Positions 58,725 to 64,000 of a stretch of 64,000 bases of DNA are shown here, in pieces. Location of the stretch: positions 22,769,231 through 22,833,230 of the forward strand of contig OX031060.1 of NCBI GenBank assembly GCA_943736015.1, in the 5' to 3' direction. The stretch is from Tridacna crocea. Taxonomy: Eukaryota; Mollusca; Bivalvia; Cardiida; Cardiidae. The first letter of the stretch is position 1, and each line of letters starts with the position of its first letter. The notes under the pieces were generated by a model. It did no database searches and was not told the origin of the DNA. It was given only the letters and a program-made list of their open reading frames with translations. A program made the translations under genes and the position numbers.

Positions 58725-61238
58725 TTTAAATGGAAAGTTGGAAAGCGCTTTTGATTTCGACACTTTTACCTTATAGTAGTAGGATTGCACTTTGGATAAA
58801 GAAATTGTTAAGTTTGGAAAGATTAATGACAGAAAAGAGAATTTTATGTTTCGTCCTATTTTAATAGGTATGCGTTAAAAAGTGTTCTGAAAGTAAATAT
58901 AAGGGTTAATGTTTTAGCCGTCGTCCTCTTTTCCACGTAATTACCGTTAAAACAATGAACAGCACTGAGACAGCAGACGGGCAATTGATTTCATCAAATC
59001 TTGCGAACTAGGGATTGGCTACCCCCTTGTCTCTAGAACTACGGATAAACGACTGAGTTATCGAACTAGTGTTTGACAATCGATTGATTGATTGATTGAC
59101 TATATGTGTTTAACACCGTTTTCAACGATATTCGAGTTATATTGCGGCGGCCAGTTCTCTTGCCTATGCGTTCCTATAGTTTCAGTAACTAGTACTTTTC
59201 ACGATATTCTTCCCAAGCCATTGACTGCTTTTCCACATAATTATAGTCAAAACTGCTGCTCAGAAAAATTAATGCTACCACAGTGAGCATTATCAACCCT
59301 CGGAAAGAAATGACCGAGCAGGGGATACAAACCAGCCAAGCAGTGCCTCAAGCTCCGGGCAATGCAGACCGAATACCTTTTTAAGAATCTTTGGAAGGTG
59401 AAGTCAATGTGTTGATTTGAAAATGCTGTGAAGTATTTCAGGTAAATAAAAGAAGGGGGACTGAATTGGATGATTGATTGATTGCATGTGGTTTAACACC
59501 GTTTTCAACAATATTTCAATTATATCGCGGCGGCCAGTGCACCTACCCATACTTTACTGAAGGTTCAGTAACCAGTCCTTTGTATGATATCTTCAAAATG
59601 CAAATTACTCCTTTTCAACATAACTATTATTAAAAGTGGTTTCGAGAGGCTAGCGAAGAACCAATCCTGTCGCAAAAATTATTATCAAACCTCGGAAAGA
59701 CATGGCCGAGTAGGGGAATCAAACCAGCTTACCCATGTCTCAAGTTCTATAGGCTATCGACCGAATTGATATTCGAAAATCTCTGTAGTGAAAGAAAAGT
59801 TTTGATTTTGGAATGGTGTGAAAGATTTTCAGATTTATCAAAGAAAGGTAACTAATTTGAATGGAAAAAAAAGATGTTTTCCTGAACTCTTCAAGAGTTT
59901 GCTATAACTTAACACAAAGCCATGGCGTTTTTTCAACGCTTTTTAATAATTGCTTTGATGATGATGTTGATGATTATAATAATGGTGATGGTAGTTTCGA
60001 TGGTTGAGTTGGTAGTGATGGTGGTAAAGCCGATACCGGATTTAGTAGTGGGGATAAATGTGTTTGTTTTCTTGGTGTTTTAAGGCCGACTTGAACATTA
60101 CTTGTATGTTACTAATTGTGCACCTGGATTTTTAGAGACATTAAAACCGAGAGACAGCAACAGAGAGGCAGTGAGTGTGAGAGGGAGTGAGTTTGAGAAA
60201 GGTTTTAAATTTAACAATATTTACTTAATAGTGGAAAGGTCGTATTGTGGATGAAGAAATTGTTAAATTTGTAAGCTAATGACAGAAAAGCGAAATATCT
60301 ATACTGTGCTAGATTTCAATAGGCATGTGTTGGCTTTGATATGTGTTACCTGCATTGAATGAAGGATCCATTAAATGAGATACCCTTGTTATTATAAAAG
60401 ATTGAGATTTAAAGGGCTGGCTGTAAGGGGAGGTGGAGGCCAGGGAAATTCATCGGACTTTGGTAAAATTTGAATTTGTTTTGTTGCTTTTAGTCTATTG
60501 TGTTTTTAGTCATATTGGATTTCAGTCATATGAGATATATCAGGGCGTCATTTGCATCTATCAAAGCTGTGTCGGTATTTTATTTACCAGTACATTTGCA
60601 CATTATTCCAAACCAATGGATGCTTTCCTACATCCATCAATATTTTTTTGGGGAAAAAAAAAACTGTTAGTGACGAGAAAGTAATATATCATGTCGCAGT
60701 GACTCATCAAACCTCAGATAAAAATTGCAACAGCTTGGGAATCGAACCTGTGAACCCCTATTTTACAACCGCCGTTTGTCATGAGGTGAGCAACCAAGCT
60801 TAGAATTATGCTGATGATGTTTCTTGCACTTCATCAGATGTTAAAGATTATGTCAACAAAAATGAAGGTTACTATTTTTTGGTGTTTTAACGCCGACTTG
60901 AACATTACTTGAATGTAACTAATGGTGCCTGTGAATTTCTATAGATATGAAAACAGAGAGACAGCTACACAGGCAGTGAGTGTGGGAGGGAGGGAGTTTA
61001 AGAAAGGGTTTGATTTTGACATTTTACTTTATAGTGGAAAGATTGTATTGTGGATGAAGAAATTGATAAATGTGTCAGGCGAATGACAGAAAATGTAGTG
61101 CAAGATTGTAATAGGCATGTGTTGGGTTTAATAAGTGTTACCTGCATTGAATGAAGGATCCATTAAAAGAGATATCCATGTTGTTATAAAAGATGGCGAT
61201 TTAAAGGGCTGGCTGTAGGGGGAGGTGGAGGCCAGGGG

Positions 61239-63647
61239 GATAACTTTTTACCAGTACTTCGCACAATATTGTTCCCATTGACACTGGCAGCCTTTCTCAC
61301 ATAGCCTCGTCGAAAGAATTATGAGTGCTGAGATAAGATTAAATCCTGTCGCAATAATCGTCATCAATTCTATAGAGCATGTTCTCAGTGTAAGCAAATG
61401 TGTCCTTAGTCAGCAGATTTTACTTTCATCTGAAGAAGGGTGTTTGAGAAGGGTTTTGATTTTGACATTGTTACTTCAGAGTGGAAAGATTGTATTGTGG
61501 ATGAAGAAATTGATAAATGTGTCAGGCTAATGACAGAAAAGGTAGTACTAGATTGTAATAGGCATGTGTTGGGTTTAATATGTGTTACCTGCATTGAATG
61601 AAAGATCCATTAAATGAGATATCCATGTTGTTATAAAAGATGGTGATTTAAAGGGCTGGCTGTAAGGGGAGGTGGAGGTCAGGATAAAACCTTTTACCAG
61701 TACTTCGCACAATATTGTTCCCATTGACACTGGCAGCCTTTGTCAAATAGATTCGTGGAAAGAATTATGAGTGCTGAGATAAGATTAAATCTTGTCGCAA
61801 AAATCATCATGAATTCTAAAGAGCATATTCTCAGTCTAAATAGATGTATCCTTAGTCCGCAGATTTTACTTTCACCTGCGAAAGGGAGTTTGAGAGGTTT
61901 TTTGACATTTTTACTTTATAGTGGAAAGATTGTATTGTGGATTAAGAAATTGATAAATGTGTAAAGCTGATGACAGAAAAGCTTCATGTAGAGTGTAGTA
62001 GGCATGTGTTCGGTTTAATAAACGTTACCTGCATTGAATGAAGGATCCAATCCATTAAATGAGACATCCAAGTTGTTATAAATTGTGATTTAAAGGGCTG
62101 GCTGTAAGGGGAGATGGAGGCAAGTGGAATAACTTTTTACCAGTACTTCGCATACTATTGTTCCCATTGATACTGGCAGCGTTTTTCACATAGCCTTGTG
62201 GAAAGAATTATGAGTGCTGAGATAAGATTAAATCCTGTCGCAATAATCGTCTTTAATTCTATAGAGCATATTCTCAGTCTAAGCAATTGTATCCTTAGTC
62301 CGCAGATTTTACTTTCACCGGAGAAAGGGAGTTTGAGAAAGGTTTTGATATTGACATTTCCACTTTATAGTGGAAAGATTATATTGTGGATGAAGAAATT
62401 GATAAATGTGTAAGGGTAATGACAAAAGCTAGTGCTAGATTGTAATGTGTTGGGTTTTATATGTGTTACCTGCATTGACTGAAGGATCCATTAAATGAGA
62501 TATCCATGTTGTTTTAAAAGATGGCGATTTAAAGTGCTGGCTGTATGGGGAGGTTGGGGTAGGGATAGAACTTTTTACCAGTACTCCGCACAATATTGTT
62601 GCTATTGACACTGGCAGCCTTTTTTTACAAAGTCTCGTCGAAATAATTATGAGTGCTGAGATAAGATTAAATCCTGTCAGAATAATCGTCATCAATTCTA
62701 TAAAGTATATTCTCAGTGTAAGCAAATGTATTATCAGTCGGCAGATTTTACTTTCACTTGAGGAAGGGAGTTTGACAAACGTTTTGATTTTGACATTTTT
62801 ACTTTAGAGTGGAAAGATTGTATTGTGGATGAAGAAATTCATAAATGCGTGAGGCTAATGACAGAAAAGCTTCTGGAAGATTGTAATAGGCATGTGCTGG
62901 GTTTAATAAGTGTTACCTGCATTGACTGAAGGATCCATTGAATGAAATACCCATGTTGTTATAAAAGATGGCGATTTACAGGGCTGGCTGTAAGGGGAGG
63001 TGGAGGCCAGGGAGATAACTTTTTACCAGTACTTCGCACAATATTGTTCCTATTGACACTGGGAGCCTTTCTCACTTAGCCTCGTCGAAAGAATTATAAG
63101 CGCTGAGAAAAGATAAAATCCTGTCGCAATAATCGTCATTAATTTTATAGAGCTTATTCTCGGTCTAAATAAATGTATCCTTAGTCCGCAGATTTTACTT
63201 TCACTTGAAGAAGGGAGTTTGACAAACGTTTTGATTTTGACATTTTTTACTTTAAGAGTGGAATGATTATATTGTGGATGAAGAAATTGATAAATGTGTG
63301 AGGCTAATGATAGAAAAGCTAATGCTGGATTGTAATAGGCATGTGTTGGTTTTAATAAGTGTTACCTGCATTGAATGAAGGATCCATTAAATGAGATATC
63401 CATGTTGTTATAAAAGATGGTGATTTATAGGGCTGGCTTTAAGGGGAGGTGGAGGCCAGGGGATAACTTTTTACCAGTACTTCGCACAGTATTGCTTCCA
63501 TTGACACTGGCAGCCTTTCTCACATACCCTCGTCGAAAGAATTATGAGTACTGAGATAAGATTAAATCCTGTCGCAATAATTATCATCAATTCTATAGAG
63601 CATATTCTCAGTCTAAGCAAATGTAGTCGGCAGATTTTAATTTCACC
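61239..63647. repeat. ~445-bp tandem subrepeat block, unit 6
   Basis: It matches the unit 3 block, including its private variants. Confidence 0.92.
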
Positions 63648-64000
63648 TAGGGGGATACATTTCCAGTCTGTATCTATTTATTCCTGGAAGGGTTGTTATG
63701 TGCAAAAAGACATTGTAACTGTTTGTAAAGAACAATGATGAAAAAAAAAAAAAAAAAACACGAAATTTGTGAGCAGTAGATTTTGATAGCTATGTGCTTA
63801 GAATTTGCAGAAGTTAATTTCAAGAATATCGATATTTTCTAGACAGTTTTGGATTCAATTAAAAAAAGTTGTAAACTATTTTGAGGGAGATCAGTGCCTT
63901 CTTTTACCAGTACTTTGCACAATATTGTTCCCATTGGCACTTGCTGCTTTCTTTGATCCGAGTCTACAAACGCTTCAGAATCAACCAGTTCCTTGTTTCT

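Larger units (their letters stand above)
20100..64000. repeat. Higher-order repeat, 24.45-kb period (three units)
   Basis: Unit types recur in the order 1',2,3,4,2,3, where the right half of 1 matches 4. Spacings of landmarks between successive units are 8193, 8136, 8123, 8192 and 8136, so lengths repeat every third unit. Microsatellites that differ between neighbours have the same length 24,451 bp away: GA 36/42 and A 17/18 in units 2/3 and 5/6. Left of about 20.1 kb the match between units 1 and 4 fades. Confidence 0.85.
56696..64000. repeat. Array unit 6 (partial, 7305 bp), near-copy of unit 3
   Basis: It has two 60-bp repeats, GA run 42, A run 18 and four GATT, all as in unit 3, at a constant 24,451-bp offset. 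The unit is cut by the window end in the region after the poly(A) run, so the array continues to the right. Confidence 0.92.

Noticed and set aside
16157-64000. The ~8-kb unit as an rDNA, histone or snRNA gene cluster
   Set aside because: The unit length is suggestive, but I recognised no rRNA, histone or snRNA sequence on either strand.

Overview
The window looks like non-coding DNA from an AT-rich animal genome. I favour a marine invertebrate, most likely a bivalve mollusc. The support is indirect: repeats built around a GCTCACCTGAGC hairpin, ~164-bp internal tandem cores, a foldback typical of bivalve intergenic DNA and many short non-autonomous elements. A cnidarian or other lophotrochozoan is not excluded. 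I found no intact protein-coding gene, rRNA gene or credible functional tRNA. The only recognisable protein remnant is a broken C-terminal piece of a non-LTR retrotransposon on the minus strand (7499-8002).

Left flank, 1-11628. This is a patchwork of mobile-element debris. It holds about ten copies or remnants of one short foldback element with TTAA at its ends. It also holds a ~1.2-kb element with ~120-bp terminal inverted repeats, and two opposed elements with hairpin ends and ~164-bp internal tandem repeats. One of those two has landed inside a foldback element. Several minus-strand copies of a tRNA-derived SINE-like family are also present.

Divergent prelude, 11629-16156. This is an old, truncated relative of part of the array unit described next. 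It carries two insertions that the array copies lack, so each has a visible empty site: a 390-bp element with 48-bp inverted repeats and a 9-bp target duplication, and a TTAA foldback element. It ends in CA/GA microsatellites and a SINE fragment that joins the array at about 16157.

Tandem array, 16157-64000, running off the right edge. There are five complete units and most of a sixth: 7894, 8194, 8138, 8118, 8195 and at least 7305 bp. Each unit contains 1-3 copies of a 60-bp repeat, a region of unknown nature, ~600 bp of almost pure pyrimidine on the + strand, SINE-like copies around a GA run, an internal tandem block of ~445-bp repeats, a poly(A) run and another unclassified region. Units 2 and 3 recur as units 5 and 6 at a constant 24,451-bp offset, with matching microsatellite lengths. 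The right half of unit 1 resembles unit 4. The array therefore has a period-three higher-order structure of about 24.45 kb. The leftmost unit is the most divergent, as expected at the edge of an array homogenised by unequal exchange.

No gene network can be described. The biological interest lies in the array's layered structure (about 60 bp, 445 bp, 8.15 kb and 24.45 kb) and in the datable insertions of the left flank.
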